Below are positions 27,124 to 35,108 of a stretch of 40,205 nt of DNA, piece after piece. The notes below the pieces were generated by a model. It was not told where the DNA came from. It searched no databases and saw only the letters and a program-made list of their open reading frames with translations. The first letter of the stretch is position 1. Every line of letters begins with the position of its first letter. Both the position numbers and the translations under genes were made by a program. The stretch lies in contig NZ_JABX01000050.1 in NCBI RefSeq assembly GCF_001469165.1, positions 1 through 40,205 of the forward strand, read 5' to 3'. The stretch is from Thiohalocapsa sp. ML1 (GTDB lineage Bacteria > Pseudomonadota > Gammaproteobacteria > Chromatiales > Chromatiaceae).

Positions 27124-29700
27124 ATGTCGAACAGCGAACGCACACGCTTGCCGCGCCGCTGGTCGGACGCTTTCTGCCGTTCGCCAGTGTTGATCCTTGC
27201 CCTATGGTTCCTGCCGCTGCTCTTCGCAGCCGTCGCGCCGGTCGCCGCTTGCCCGGTGGCGGGCCCCGCGGCGCCGTGGATCGAGCGCTACCAGCGCCTG
27301 GCCGCCAACCAGCCTGAACACTGCACACCGGTGGCGATTCCGGCCGTGCCGGCATCGTCGCCGAGCCGCGCCTTTGCGCTGGCGCACCTCGACGGCGCCA
27401 TGCAGGCGGAGCCCGGCATCGTTTACAGCCGCGACAACATCGTCGAGCGGCTCATCGTGCTGGCCGAGGACGCGGCGGGCTGCGTCCATGCCGGCGCCGC
27501 CGGGCGGGGCCTGCCTTTCGCCGAGCGTGCGGTGCTGAGCCCGCTCGCGAACGTGCGCATCCCGGCAGCGCTCGGCGCGACGCCGCCGGTCGCCATCGTC
27601 GCCGATACCAAGGCCATCCGGCCCTGGATCGAGCACCGCGCCGAGTCCGAGTTCCGCACCGCCGCCGCCCGTCATTGGATGCTGCTCGGCGGCTACGCGG
27701 CCGTGCTCGCCGTGCTGCTGCTGGTGGGCATCGGCTTCCTGCTCTGGCAGCCGAGCGGCTTTGCGCTGGCCTATGTCGTCTACCTCGCCACGCTGCAGGT
27801 CTACCAGCTCCAGGCGCTCGGACTCGGTCCCGCGTGGCTGCCGTTCTGGCCGGGGCCGGAGCACGCGCGGCTCACGCAGGCGCTGGCCATCGCGCTGGTG
27901 GTGCCCGGCATCGGCGCCGCCGTGCTGGCGTTCCTGCGGCCGGAACGGGGTCTGCGGCGCATCATCATCACCGGCATCGCCATCACATCGGTCGCATTCC
28001 TGGCCGCCGCCTGGACCACTTGGGGCTATCGCGTCGGCGCCCTCAGCCTCGCCATGCTCGCGATACTCGTGCTCATGCTGCTGTCTCAACGGCTGCTGGG
28101 CGATGCGCCGGACAGCGCGCCCACCGGCAGTCGCGCGGCACTGCGCTGGTTCGCGGCGGGCATCGGCGCATCGATGATCGGCGGCGGGCTCCAGGCCGTC
28201 TCGATCCTGGGCATGGGGGCCGGCACACCGGACGTGCTCGCGGTCGCCTTCGCGATCGGCAATCTGGTCGAGTCCCTGTGCTGGCTCATCGCACTGGCGC
28301 TGCATTTCCGCGCCGGCCATCTCGCCGACCGACAGCGCCTGTGGGCCGCTGCCTACCGCGACTCCCTGACCGGGCTGCACAACCGCCGCTGGCTGCGCGA
28401 GCAGATCGAACAGGCCATGCGCGCGGCGGAGCGCCAGCCCATGGCGCCAAGCCAGTTGCTGCTGCTGAACCTGGACAATCTGCGAACGGTCAACACCGGC
28501 TGCGGCCAACCGGGCGGCGATGACGTGCTGGCGAGCGTCGGCAAGACGCTGACGGGGCTGCTGGAGCACGGCGAATCCATCGGCCGCTTCGGCGGCGACG
28601 AGCTGGTGCTGCTGCTGCGCCCGGGTCAGGATGCCTGCGTCGCCGAAGGCCGCGCCGCCAGCATCCTTGCCAAGCTGGCCCAGCCGCTGCGTCGGGGTGA
28701 TTGTGTGCTGCGGCTGCGCGCCAGCATCGGCATTGTCGGCATCCACGCGGGTTACCCGCGCGTCGACGACATCATCGCCGACGCGGCACTCGCACAAGCG
28801 GCCGCCCGCCGCGCCGGTGGCCACCGGGCCGTGCGCTTCGTGCCCGCAATGCGCCGCGCAAGCGCCGCGGCAGAGCAACTGCGCGGTGAGCTGAAAACCG
28901 CGCTCGCAAGCCCCCCGGAGCAGGACGGCTTTCTGCTGCACTTCCAGCCCGTGCTGGCGCTGGACGATGGCCGCCCGCTGGGCGTCGAGGCACTGCTGCG
29001 CTGGCAGCACCCGCGGCGCGGGTTGCTGAAGGCGGCCCAGTTCGTTCACGTCGCCGCGGCGGCCGGCATCAGCCGCGAGCTGGGTCATCGGGCGCTTCGG
29101 CTCGCCTGCGCAGCGCTGCGCCGCTGGCAACAGCAGCGCTGGTTCTGCGGCGAGTACCTGAGCATCAACCTCGCCACGGAGCAGGTGGGGGACGAGGCGC
29201 TGCTGACCGAGATCAAGCAGGCGGTGGAGCGCGAGGGCATTGAGCCCTACATGCTGCGGCTGGAGTTACCGGCCGCGTCGCTCGCCGAGACCTCCGCCGC
29301 CGTGGACGCTTGGCGCGAACGCCTCGCGGGCCAGCAGATCCTGCTCCTGCTCGACGGTTTCGGCGCCACCCACACGCCGCTCGCGGCGCTCGCGGACCTC
29401 GCCTTCGACAGCTTCAAGCTGGACCCGGTGCTGGCCGCCGGCGTCGCCAGCCAGGGCCGAGCCCAGAGCCTCGTGCAGGCGGGGGTCGCCCTCGGCGAAC
29501 AGTTCGGCTGCCTCGTCATCGCCAAGGGCATCGAGTCGCAAGCACAGGCGGACCAATTCCATCGCCTGGGCTGCCAGTACGGCCAGGGCAATCATCTGGC
29601 GCCCGCCATGAGCGCGGATGACCTCGAGGCCTGGATGCGGCTATGGCGGGACCAATGCCCGCGCGACGATGTGCCGATGTCAGAGACCCGAATCCACTGA
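27124..29700 (+). CDS. Membrane GGDEF/EAL protein, EAL probably inactive
   Basis: This 858-residue inner-membrane protein probably belongs to c-di-GMP signalling. A first hydrophobic segment (about 22-42) leads into a periplasmic region to about 180. Then come about seven membrane helices (about 185-395, 7TM-DISM-like), a GGDEF domain with FGGDEL (G490-E493) and an EAL domain with VEALLRW (E622). In the GGDEF domain the first metal-site Asp is N449 (LLNLDNL). In the EAL domain the usual DDFG is D744-G745-F-G and AEGVE is A800-K801-G-I-E, so two catalytic positions are altered. I infer no phosphodiesterase activity and uncertain cyclase activity. No SD is seen before the ATG at 27124. Confidence 0.87.
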   Translation: MSNSERTRLPRRWSDAFCRSPVLILALWFLPLLFAAVAPVAACPVAGPAAPWIERYQRLAANQPEHCTPVAIPAVPASSPSRAFALAHLDGAMQAEPGIVYSRDNIVERLIVLAEDAAGCVHAGAAGRGLPFAERAVLSPLANVRIPAALGATPPVAIVADTKAIRPWIEHRAESEFRTAAARHWMLLGGYAAVLAVLLLVGIGFLLWQPSGFALAYVVYLATLQVYQLQALGLGPAWLPFWPGPEHARLTQALAIALVVPGIGAAVLAFLRPERGLRRIIITGIAITSVAFLAAAWTTWGYRVGALSLAMLAILVLMLLSQRLLGDAPDSAPTGSRAALRWFAAGIGASMIGGGLQAVSILGMGAGTPDVLAVAFAIGNLVESLCWLIALALHFRAGHLADRQRLWAAAYRDSLTGLHNRRWLREQIEQAMRAAERQPMAPSQLLLLNLDNLRTVNTGCGQPGGDDVLASVGKTLTGLLEHGESIGRFGGDELVLLLRPGQDACVAEGRAASILAKLAQPLRRGDCVLRLRASIGIVGIHAGYPRVDDIIADAALAQAAARRAGGHRAVRFVPAMRRASAAAEQLRGELKTALASPPEQDGFLLHFQPVLALDDGRPLGVEALLRWQHPRRGLLKAAQFVHVAAAAGISRELGHRALRLACAALRRWQQQRWFCGEYLSINLATEQVGDEALLTEIKQAVEREGIEPYMLRLELPAASLAETSAAVDAWRERLAGQQILLLLDGFGATHTPLAALADLAFDSFKLDPVLAAGVASQGRAQSLVQAGVALGEQFGCLVIAKGIESQAQADQFHRLGCQYGQGNHLAPAMSADDLEAWMRLWRDQCPRDDVPMSETRIH

Positions 29701-29768
29701 CGGCGGCGACGGGAGCGGCTCGCTCGCCGCCGGGCCATGCACGGCCCGGGACGGCGATCGGCGCACCA
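29701..29768. terminator. Hairpins in a convergent gene junction
   Basis: CGGCGGCGA and TCGCCGCCG form a 9-bp stem directly after the GGDEF/EAL stop, followed by GGGCC-ATGCAC-GGCCC. The gap separates two converging genes. There is no U-run, so bidirectional termination is only a guess. Confidence 0.35.
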
Positions 29769-29948
29769 CTACTCCTCGGTGGCAACCAGGGCGCCGTTCC
29801 CGTTCGGTCCCTGGACGACCACCAGCTTGCCCAGGGTGGGGTGGCGGATGGTGGCTAAGCTGAAGCTGGCGTAGGTCCGCTCCTCCACCACCCGCCCCTC
29901 GTCCTTCAGGTCCGCGATGACCTGTGCGTCTGCGTCGATGATGCGCAT
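29769..29948 (-). CDS. Small hypothetical protein (59 aa)
   Basis: The protein runs MRIIDADAQVIADLKDEGRV to GNGALVATEE. It is acidic at the start, with alternating hydrophobic residues (SFSLATIRHPTLGKLVVVQG) that suggest a small beta-rich domain. A GGAG lies 9 bases upstream of ATG 29948, stronger than many ribosome sites in this window, which supports a real gene. The longer frame to 30200 only adds arginine-rich translation of repeats. I do not recognise the family. It lies between the GGDEF/EAL gene and the BREX operon with no evident link to either. Confidence 0.6.
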   Translation of the reverse strand: MRIIDADAQVIADLKDEGRVVEERTYASFSLATIRHPTLGKLVVVQGPNGNGALVATEE

Positions 29949-30098
29949 GAGCTCACTCCACGAAGTTGCGAAAAGCCGCCGCCGAGCTCCGCGAGCCCGG
30001 CGCCGGCCCCGAGCGCAGGTGCGGCAACCACGCCCTACCTGCTTCGCCCGTATAGCACAAGCTCGCCGCCCGTGCCGGCACGCGACGCTGCGACGGTC

Positions 30099-30150
30099 GC
30101 GAACGAAGACGGGGGGCAGGATGCCCCCGCTTCGCGGCTCGCCTCGATGC
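30099..30150. repeat. Hairpin related to the 151-bp unit
   Basis: GGGGGGCAGGATGCCCCC sits in CGAACGAAGACG...GCTTCGCGGCTCG, a hairpin resembling the GCCGGGGGC/GCCCCCGGC hairpin of the 151-bp units. It lies in the 276-bp gap between the small ORF and brxL. The rest of that gap shows no gene. Confidence 0.45.
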
Positions 30151-30224
30151 CTTGAACTCGTATCGCCAAAGCCGACACCCATCGACCACTGAAGGGTCAT
30201 CGTAGTTGTACACCGTGGTTTTGC

Positions 30225-32285
30225 TTATTCCAGCAGCGCCTTCAGCAGCGCATCCCGCGCGTCCTGATAGAACTGGGTATCGACCTTGGTCGCCATGTCA
30301 TCGGACAGGTCGAACAACTGCCGGCGGCTGGCGACGGGCATCAGGACCGCCTGCGCGCCCTTTTCCACGGCCATCTCCACCAGGGTGACGGCATTGTGAA
30401 CGGGTTCGATGGAGCCGCCCAGCGTGATCTCGCCGATGATGACCAGGCCGCCCCGCAGCGGCTTCTTGAGCAGACTGCTGCACAGGGCGATGAGCGTTGC
30501 CACGCCGGTTTGGCTGCCGGTCCTGGCGGCGTCGAAGCTGCGCAACTGCACGGAAAACTCATGGGCGCGGGGGTCCCGGTCGCCGACGAGCTGCACGGCG
30601 CGGGCGTAAAGATTCTGCGCGGCGCAGCGGACCGACTCCTGCAAGGCCGCGGGAGCGGGTTTGTTCAGGATGCGCACCCCGCTGCCGGGTCCCTCGCTCA
30701 CCTCGATGCGATACAGGCCCGGGTGCTCGTCCTGGCCGCCGGGGCTCATGGTCCAGACCTGCCCCGGCTCCAGCGGGTCGCCGCCGATGCTGTTGTCGCT
30801 TGCCAGCTCCGGGGTGACGACGAACTGCTCCACCCCCGCCTCGCCGAGCATGTAGCTGAAGTGGGTGTTGCGGAACTCCGCCGCGCCGATGCGCTTCTGC
30901 TGCTCCTTGACCCGCCGGCGTGTTTCCAGCGCGAGGCGGACGGCCCATTCCAGGTCCTCATCGGCGATCTCCAGCTCCTCCGTGGACGCCCCGATGGACG
31001 GATACAGCAGCTTGAGCAGGCCACTCAGGGTCTTGTTGGCGGCGTTGATGTCCCGCCCGCTGAGCGCGCCGCCCAAGTGCACCCGTCCTTGCAGCAGAGT
31101 CAGGCGACTCTCCATCCGCAGGCGGCTGAAGCACTCGGACAGAAAGTCGCTCACCAGCCCGAAGTGATCGGTAAACAGGCCGGGCTGCATCTTCGGTACG
31201 TCCCAGCCCGGCAGGTAGCCGTGGATGCGGTCCATGAAGGCGGTGTCGTTGCGCATCTCCGGCGGCAGCGGCCCGAACAGGTGGCCGATGCGCTGCTGGT
31301 GCTCCACGTCCACGTCGAAGTTGCCCACCAGCACGATGGAGCCGTCGGCGCGGATGCTCTCCTTGCCCCGGCTGAACTCCCCCGACTCCATGTAGCCCTT
31401 CATGATGTTGACGCCATCCTTCTGGTCGAAGGACACGCCGGACACCTCATCGAAGCAGACCACGTCGTACTGGCAGACCAGGCCGCGCTGGCCCGTGGCG
31501 TTGTTGACGAACATCTTGGCCACCGTCGCCTTGCCGCCCGAGATCAGGTGCGCATAGGGCGAGACCTGCTGGAACAGATGGCTCTTGCCGGTGCCGCGGG
31601 GCCCCAGCTCCACCAGGTTGTAGTTGCGCTCCACGAACGGGACCATCCGCAGCAGCAGGGCATCCACCGCCCGAGGGCTCAGCCGCTCGGGCTCCAGCCC
31701 GACACTGCGCAGCAGCAAGACCTTCCACTCCGGGGTGCTGAAGGCGCGGCGGCCGCGGCCGAGCACCTCCAAGACGTCGCGCTTGGAGAGCTGGATGGCC
31801 CGCAGGGTGTCGATGCCGAATGGGCGACCATGGGCCTCCTGCGCGATGGCGGAGTCATAGCTCAGCGTCACTTCGGCGTAGAAGCCGCCGGTCAGCAGCC
31901 GCTCATGCTCGCGCACCTGCTCCGGGCTGATGCGCACGTCCTTGAGCCTGAGTCCCGGCAAGGTCGCCAGGTAGGCATCGGTCTTGGCATCGAGCCGCGC
32001 GCTGACGAGGTCGATGATCTTCACGCTGCCCTGCTCCCGGGCGCGGGCCTTGAACAGCTCCTCCTCGCCCGCCTTGACGGTGCGCGACGCAAGCTGGCGC
32101 TGGACCACATCCAGCCCCTCGGCGATCTCGGCTTCATCGGTGGTGGCGCAGTAGCGCCCGAGCATGAACTCCACCACGTAGGTCGGCACCGGAAACTGGC
32201 GGCTGAACCGGCGCACCAGGTCCTTGCGCACCATGTAGCCCTCGAAGCGCCCGGCCGCCTTCCGGTCCAGAGCGTCCATTTGCAT
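30225..32285 (-). CDS. brxL: BREX protein BrxL (Lon-like AAA+)
   Basis: BrxL is the Lon-like AAA+ component of type I BREX phage defence. It has 686 residues. The N-terminal domain contains DLVRRFSRQFPVPTYVVEFM. The AAA+ domain has Walker A GPRGTGKS around residue 230 and VVCFDEVSGVSFDQKDGVN as Walker B. The Lon-protease-like domain includes ARTGSQTGVATLIALCSSLL and GEITLGGSIEPVHNAV. I use ATG 32285: it sits 8 nt after a GGAGG and 1 nt after the pglZ stop; a GTG at 32294 in the same frame is less likely. It is the last gene of the operon, the usual BrxL position. Confidence 0.93.
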   Translation of the reverse strand: MQMDALDRKAAGRFEGYMVRKDLVRRFSRQFPVPTYVVEFMLGRYCATTDEAEIAEGLDVVQRQLASRTVKAGEEELFKARAREQGSVKIIDLVSARLDAKTDAYLATLPGLRLKDVRISPEQVREHERLLTGGFYAEVTLSYDSAIAQEAHGRPFGIDTLRAIQLSKRDVLEVLGRGRRAFSTPEWKVLLLRSVGLEPERLSPRAVDALLLRMVPFVERNYNLVELGPRGTGKSHLFQQVSPYAHLISGGKATVAKMFVNNATGQRGLVCQYDVVCFDEVSGVSFDQKDGVNIMKGYMESGEFSRGKESIRADGSIVLVGNFDVDVEHQQRIGHLFGPLPPEMRNDTAFMDRIHGYLPGWDVPKMQPGLFTDHFGLVSDFLSECFSRLRMESRLTLLQGRVHLGGALSGRDINAANKTLSGLLKLLYPSIGASTEELEIADEDLEWAVRLALETRRRVKEQQKRIGAAEFRNTHFSYMLGEAGVEQFVVTPELASDNSIGGDPLEPGQVWTMSPGGQDEHPGLYRIEVSEGPGSGVRILNKPAPAALQESVRCAAQNLYARAVQLVGDRDPRAHEFSVQLRSFDAARTGSQTGVATLIALCSSLLKKPLRGGLVIIGEITLGGSIEPVHNAVTLVEMAVEKGAQAVLMPVASRRQLFDLSDDMATKVDTQFYQDARDALLKALLE

Positions 32286-32286
32286 A

Positions 32287-34626
32287 TCAGTCACCTCCGC
32301 CGATGGTGGTCAGCACCCGGGCGAGCACCTGCCCCGCGGCGTCCAGAATCACCAGCGACACCGCCTCCCCTTCCAGCTCGTCGTCCGCCACCACCAAAGA
32401 CCCCTTGCCGTCCTTGAGGGGCTTGGGACCGCCGGCGACGCTGGTCGCGGGGATGTTGGCCTTGCGGCGCAGATCGGCCTCGAGCCCGTCACGGGGTGGG
32501 CTCACCGTGAAGCGGCAGCGCAGGCCCAGCCAGCCGGGCGCCCCGATCTCCACGCCCGAGCGCTCCGCGACGCCGGCGGCGCGCTGCGCCCGCAGCACCG
32601 GGATCAGGCTCTCCTGCAGACTCACGCCACCGTGGGCGTATTCGAGCCCGCCAATGAAGCTCGCGACCCCGGGGCCGGTCGCGATGCGCACGTCCGCACA
32701 CCAGGTCCAGGTGAGGGTGAGATCCGTGCTACCGGCGCTATCCGTCAGCAGGGCACAGCGCCCCCAGCGGGTCTCGGTGAGGGAGCGGTGCAGCTCGGTC
32801 TTGGGCAACCCGCCGGGCATCAGCAGCCAGCCGTGGTCGGTGACGATGCGCAGCCGTTTCCAGCCCGCATCGAAGAGGAACCGAATCTGCTCCATGATCT
32901 CGTCCAGCAGCACCGGCACCTCCCGCGCAAGGCGAATCCCGTGCTCGTGGCCGTAGTGGTCCAGGTCGCCGCACTCCGTCCAGGCCCGGCCGCCGGGGTC
33001 GCCCGCGTCGTCCGGCCCCAGCACCTGCCAGCCCAGCGCGCTGATCGCCCGGCGCAGCAGGTCCGCGTCGAGCGGACGCTCCAGCGTGCCGTGGGACGGG
33101 ACGAAGTCCCGGTCGGTGTCGCGCCCCTGCGCGACTTGGGCCGCGGGGGAGCACAGCACCTTGCCCGAGGCGGTGACCGACGGCACCGGCGCCCACGCGG
33201 TCTCGACGATGGCCTCGTGGCCGTCGCCCGTCAGCCGCTCGGCCAGCTCACGGGCCACGTCGTACCGCAGCCCGTCCACGAATACCCAGCATTCGCCGCC
33301 CGCCTGGTAGCCGGCGCCGCGATCCTCCACCAGTTCCGAGCCGCTGTAGCCGTCTTGGCGCACCAGCGCCTGGAAGCGCTCGTTGGACGCCGTGAGCCAC
33401 GGCAGGTAGACCGCCCGCAGCGCCGCGCCCACCGCCTGCAGGTCGGCCTTGGTCCGCGGCACGGCAAGGGCCTGCCGGGCCGCGGCGTCCACCTGCCAGA
33501 GCTCGTCCCGATAGGCTTCGGCCATCTCGCCGAGGCGCGCACCGCCGAAGGGCCGAGTCGAAAGGGCCGCCAGCCGCGCCAGCGGCTCCAGGGCGAGCGC
33601 CAGGGGTGCCTGCCCCAGCTCCGCCCAGAGCCAGCGCCGGCGCCGGCCGTGCTCCGTTTCGAGGTCGGCGATGCGCTCGGCCGCCGCCGTGTGGTGCAAG
33701 CCAGCGAGCGCGGCCAGGGCAGCCCGAAGCTTGCCCTCCGCCTCATCGTTGGCCCGCGGATAGCTGCCCAGGTCCGTGAACAGATCCCGCATCGGCGGGG
33801 GCTGCACCTGGCGCAGCAGGTCGAGGATGTTCGGGAAGGCACGCCAGGCGCCACTGTAGCGCTCCCAAACCTGCTCCCAGCCTCCGCCACCCTCGGCGAG
33901 GCGCTCCGCGGCCACCAGGGGGCCGTCCGCCTCCGGGTCGAGCTGCCAATCGCCCCGGCAGCGGCTGCGAAAGGCGTCCCAGCGCGGGCCCTGCCAGTCC
34001 GCGGCGGAGCGCTGCGGATCATTCATCCAGGTCAGCAGGTCCCGCACCGGGTCGGCGCTGAGCAGGGCATCGAAATCGCCGGCCTCCAGTCGCCGCCCGC
34101 GCAGACGCCCCACCGGCGTGTCCAGCAGCGCGCCCAGCGCCCGGAGCATGGCCGCCCGGGTCGCCTGGTCGCCCGACACGTCCAGTGCGAGACCGCCACG
34201 GCTGCCGGACAAAAAGGCGCGCAGGGTCCAGTCCCGCCCGTTGCTCTGGCTCCAGAACACGCCCCGATACTGAAGCTCCGCCAGCGGCTGGAGATGTCGC
34301 GGGCAGCCCTCGATGGCCCGCAGGTCCGCCCGGGAGACGCCCGGCAAGTACACCACCGGCACCACGCCCGACGGCCAGTCCGGCTCCTCCAGCACCCGCG
34401 CCAGCGCGCACTTGAGCCAGATCGCGGGGCCTTGGCGCTCCGCCGGCTTGTAATCGCCGAGGGTGAAAAGATGCGGCAGCATCTCCCGCAGCCGCGCTGC
34501 CGTGCCCTGCCACTGGCCGTCTTGGTCCGTCCAGAGCACGGCGGCGGGGCGGGCCTGGGCGGCGCGGCTGATGTTCGCGGCGCCGCTCAGGGATTCGGTG
34601 AGGCGGTCGAGGATGGTCTCTTGCAT
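32287..34626 (-). CDS. pglZ: BREX phosphatase-like protein PglZ (type B)
   Basis: PglZ is an alkaline-phosphatase-superfamily protein required by BREX systems; its target is not settled. The protein has 779 residues. The metal-site motifs are ECWVFVDGLRYDVARELAER (Asp), VPSVTASGK (nucleophile region), CGDLDHYGHEHG and RIVTDHGWLLMPGGLPK (Asp-His). The long N-terminal half (VYLPGVSRADLRAIEGCP, WPSGVVP) resembles PglZ type B proteins in type I-like BREX loci. brxL follows 1 nt later. Upstream, a 208-bp gap with an element separates it from the RHH gene, and only a weak ribosome site is visible. Confidence 0.9.
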   Translation of the reverse strand: MQETILDRLTESLSGAANISRAAQARPAAVLWTDQDGQWQGTAARLREMLPHLFTLGDYKPAERQGPAIWLKCALARVLEEPDWPSGVVPVVYLPGVSRADLRAIEGCPRHLQPLAELQYRGVFWSQSNGRDWTLRAFLSGSRGGLALDVSGDQATRAAMLRALGALLDTPVGRLRGRRLEAGDFDALLSADPVRDLLTWMNDPQRSAADWQGPRWDAFRSRCRGDWQLDPEADGPLVAAERLAEGGGGWEQVWERYSGAWRAFPNILDLLRQVQPPPMRDLFTDLGSYPRANDEAEGKLRAALAALAGLHHTAAAERIADLETEHGRRRRWLWAELGQAPLALALEPLARLAALSTRPFGGARLGEMAEAYRDELWQVDAAARQALAVPRTKADLQAVGAALRAVYLPWLTASNERFQALVRQDGYSGSELVEDRGAGYQAGGECWVFVDGLRYDVARELAERLTGDGHEAIVETAWAPVPSVTASGKVLCSPAAQVAQGRDTDRDFVPSHGTLERPLDADLLRRAISALGWQVLGPDDAGDPGGRAWTECGDLDHYGHEHGIRLAREVPVLLDEIMEQIRFLFDAGWKRLRIVTDHGWLLMPGGLPKTELHRSLTETRWGRCALLTDSAGSTDLTLTWTWCADVRIATGPGVASFIGGLEYAHGGVSLQESLIPVLRAQRAAGVAERSGVEIGAPGWLGLRCRFTVSPPRDGLEADLRRKANIPATSVAGGPKPLKDGKGSLVVADDELEGEAVSLVILDAAGQVLARVLTTIGGGD

Positions 34627-34649
34627 CGCTTTTGTCGGTTCCGTTGGCC

Positions 34650-34702
34650 GCCGCCGGACCGATCATCCCGGCGTGCGGCGAGGATGGTCAGGCGGACCGC
34701 GT
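34650..34702 (-). pseudogene. Remnant of a second AlbA-type gene 3' end
   Basis: On the minus strand this encodes GHAVRLTILAARRDDRSGG, closely matching the C-terminus GHAVRLTIFAALGDNRSDG of the intact AlbA gene at 35109. Over 63 aligned nucleotides about 42 are identical, and many of the differences fall at third codon positions, so the homology is real and old. The rest of this gene is gone. The remnant stops exactly at 34703, where a MITE-like end begins. Confidence 0.65.
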
Positions 34703-34818
34703 GGCCTTGATCGTTATTCCGGCCTCCGTGCGTAGCCAGGGCTTCCAGCCCTGGTGAATCAGGCCCGGATAGCCTGACTACGCGGACGACCGCTGCTGTG
34801 GTCGGCGTGCTCCAAGCC
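34703..34818. mobile_element. Possible short MITE relative with REP palindrome inside
   Basis: GGCCTTGATCGTTATTCC (34703-34720) matches the right end of the 19720-20202 element at 15 of 18 positions. It begins where coding homology to AlbA ends. A possible opposite end is GGCTTGGAGCACGCC read inward from 34818. The flanks GACCGCGT and GACCTCGC would be a degraded duplication (6 of 8). Inside is a nested palindrome (34731-34782): outer arms CGTAGCCAGG / CCTGACTACG and an inner CCAGGGCT-TCC-AGCCCTGG. The left end is convincing, the right end is weak. Confidence 0.45.
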
Positions 34819-34834
34819 GACCTCGCATAAGACA

Positions 34835-35077
34835 TCACTGCTCGGCTCGCTTTTGATGCGCAACGTATTCGTCGAGCAGTTGCCGGATCATCTTCTGATA
34901 CTCCGTGTGATGCTTGTCCGCCGCCGCCTTGAAGTACGCAACGGTCTCCGCGCTGAGATGGATGGTCACCTTCGTCTGCTCGTTCTTCAGAGCCAGCTCC
35001 TCCGGTGAGGGTAGAAAATCGGCCACCAGCCGAACCTCGCCGATGGGCTCGTCAGTGTAGCGAATGTGCTTGCTCAT
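34835..35077 (-). CDS. Ribbon-helix-helix (BrnA/CopG-like) protein
   Basis: This 80-residue predicted DNA-binding protein has the C-terminal RHH pattern KVTIHLSAETVAYFKAAAD followed by YQKMIRQLLDEYVAHQ. The N-terminus is MSKHIRYTDEPIGEVRLVAD. It resembles BrnA-type antitoxins, but no BrnT toxin is adjacent. ATG 35077 is preceded by AAGAAG. It follows the AlbA gene by 31 bp, so it may autoregulate this accessory pair. A role as solitary regulator is inferred only. Confidence 0.8.
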   Translation of the reverse strand: MSKHIRYTDEPIGEVRLVADFLPSPEELALKNEQTKVTIHLSAETVAYFKAAADKHHTEYQKMIRQLLDEYVAHQKRAEQ

Positions 35078-35108
35078 AGATCTTCTTGCCCTCGACGCAC
35101 CCAGTCTC

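Noticed and set aside
30396-34710. Two plus-strand ORFs of over 670 residues opposite brxL and pglZ
   Set aside because: They are antisense shadows of well-supported BREX genes, without motifs or ribosome sites.
34587-34838. Independent 83-residue gene between pglZ and the RHH gene
   Set aside because: The frame is a mix of a gene remnant and element sequence, and it overlaps the pglZ start.
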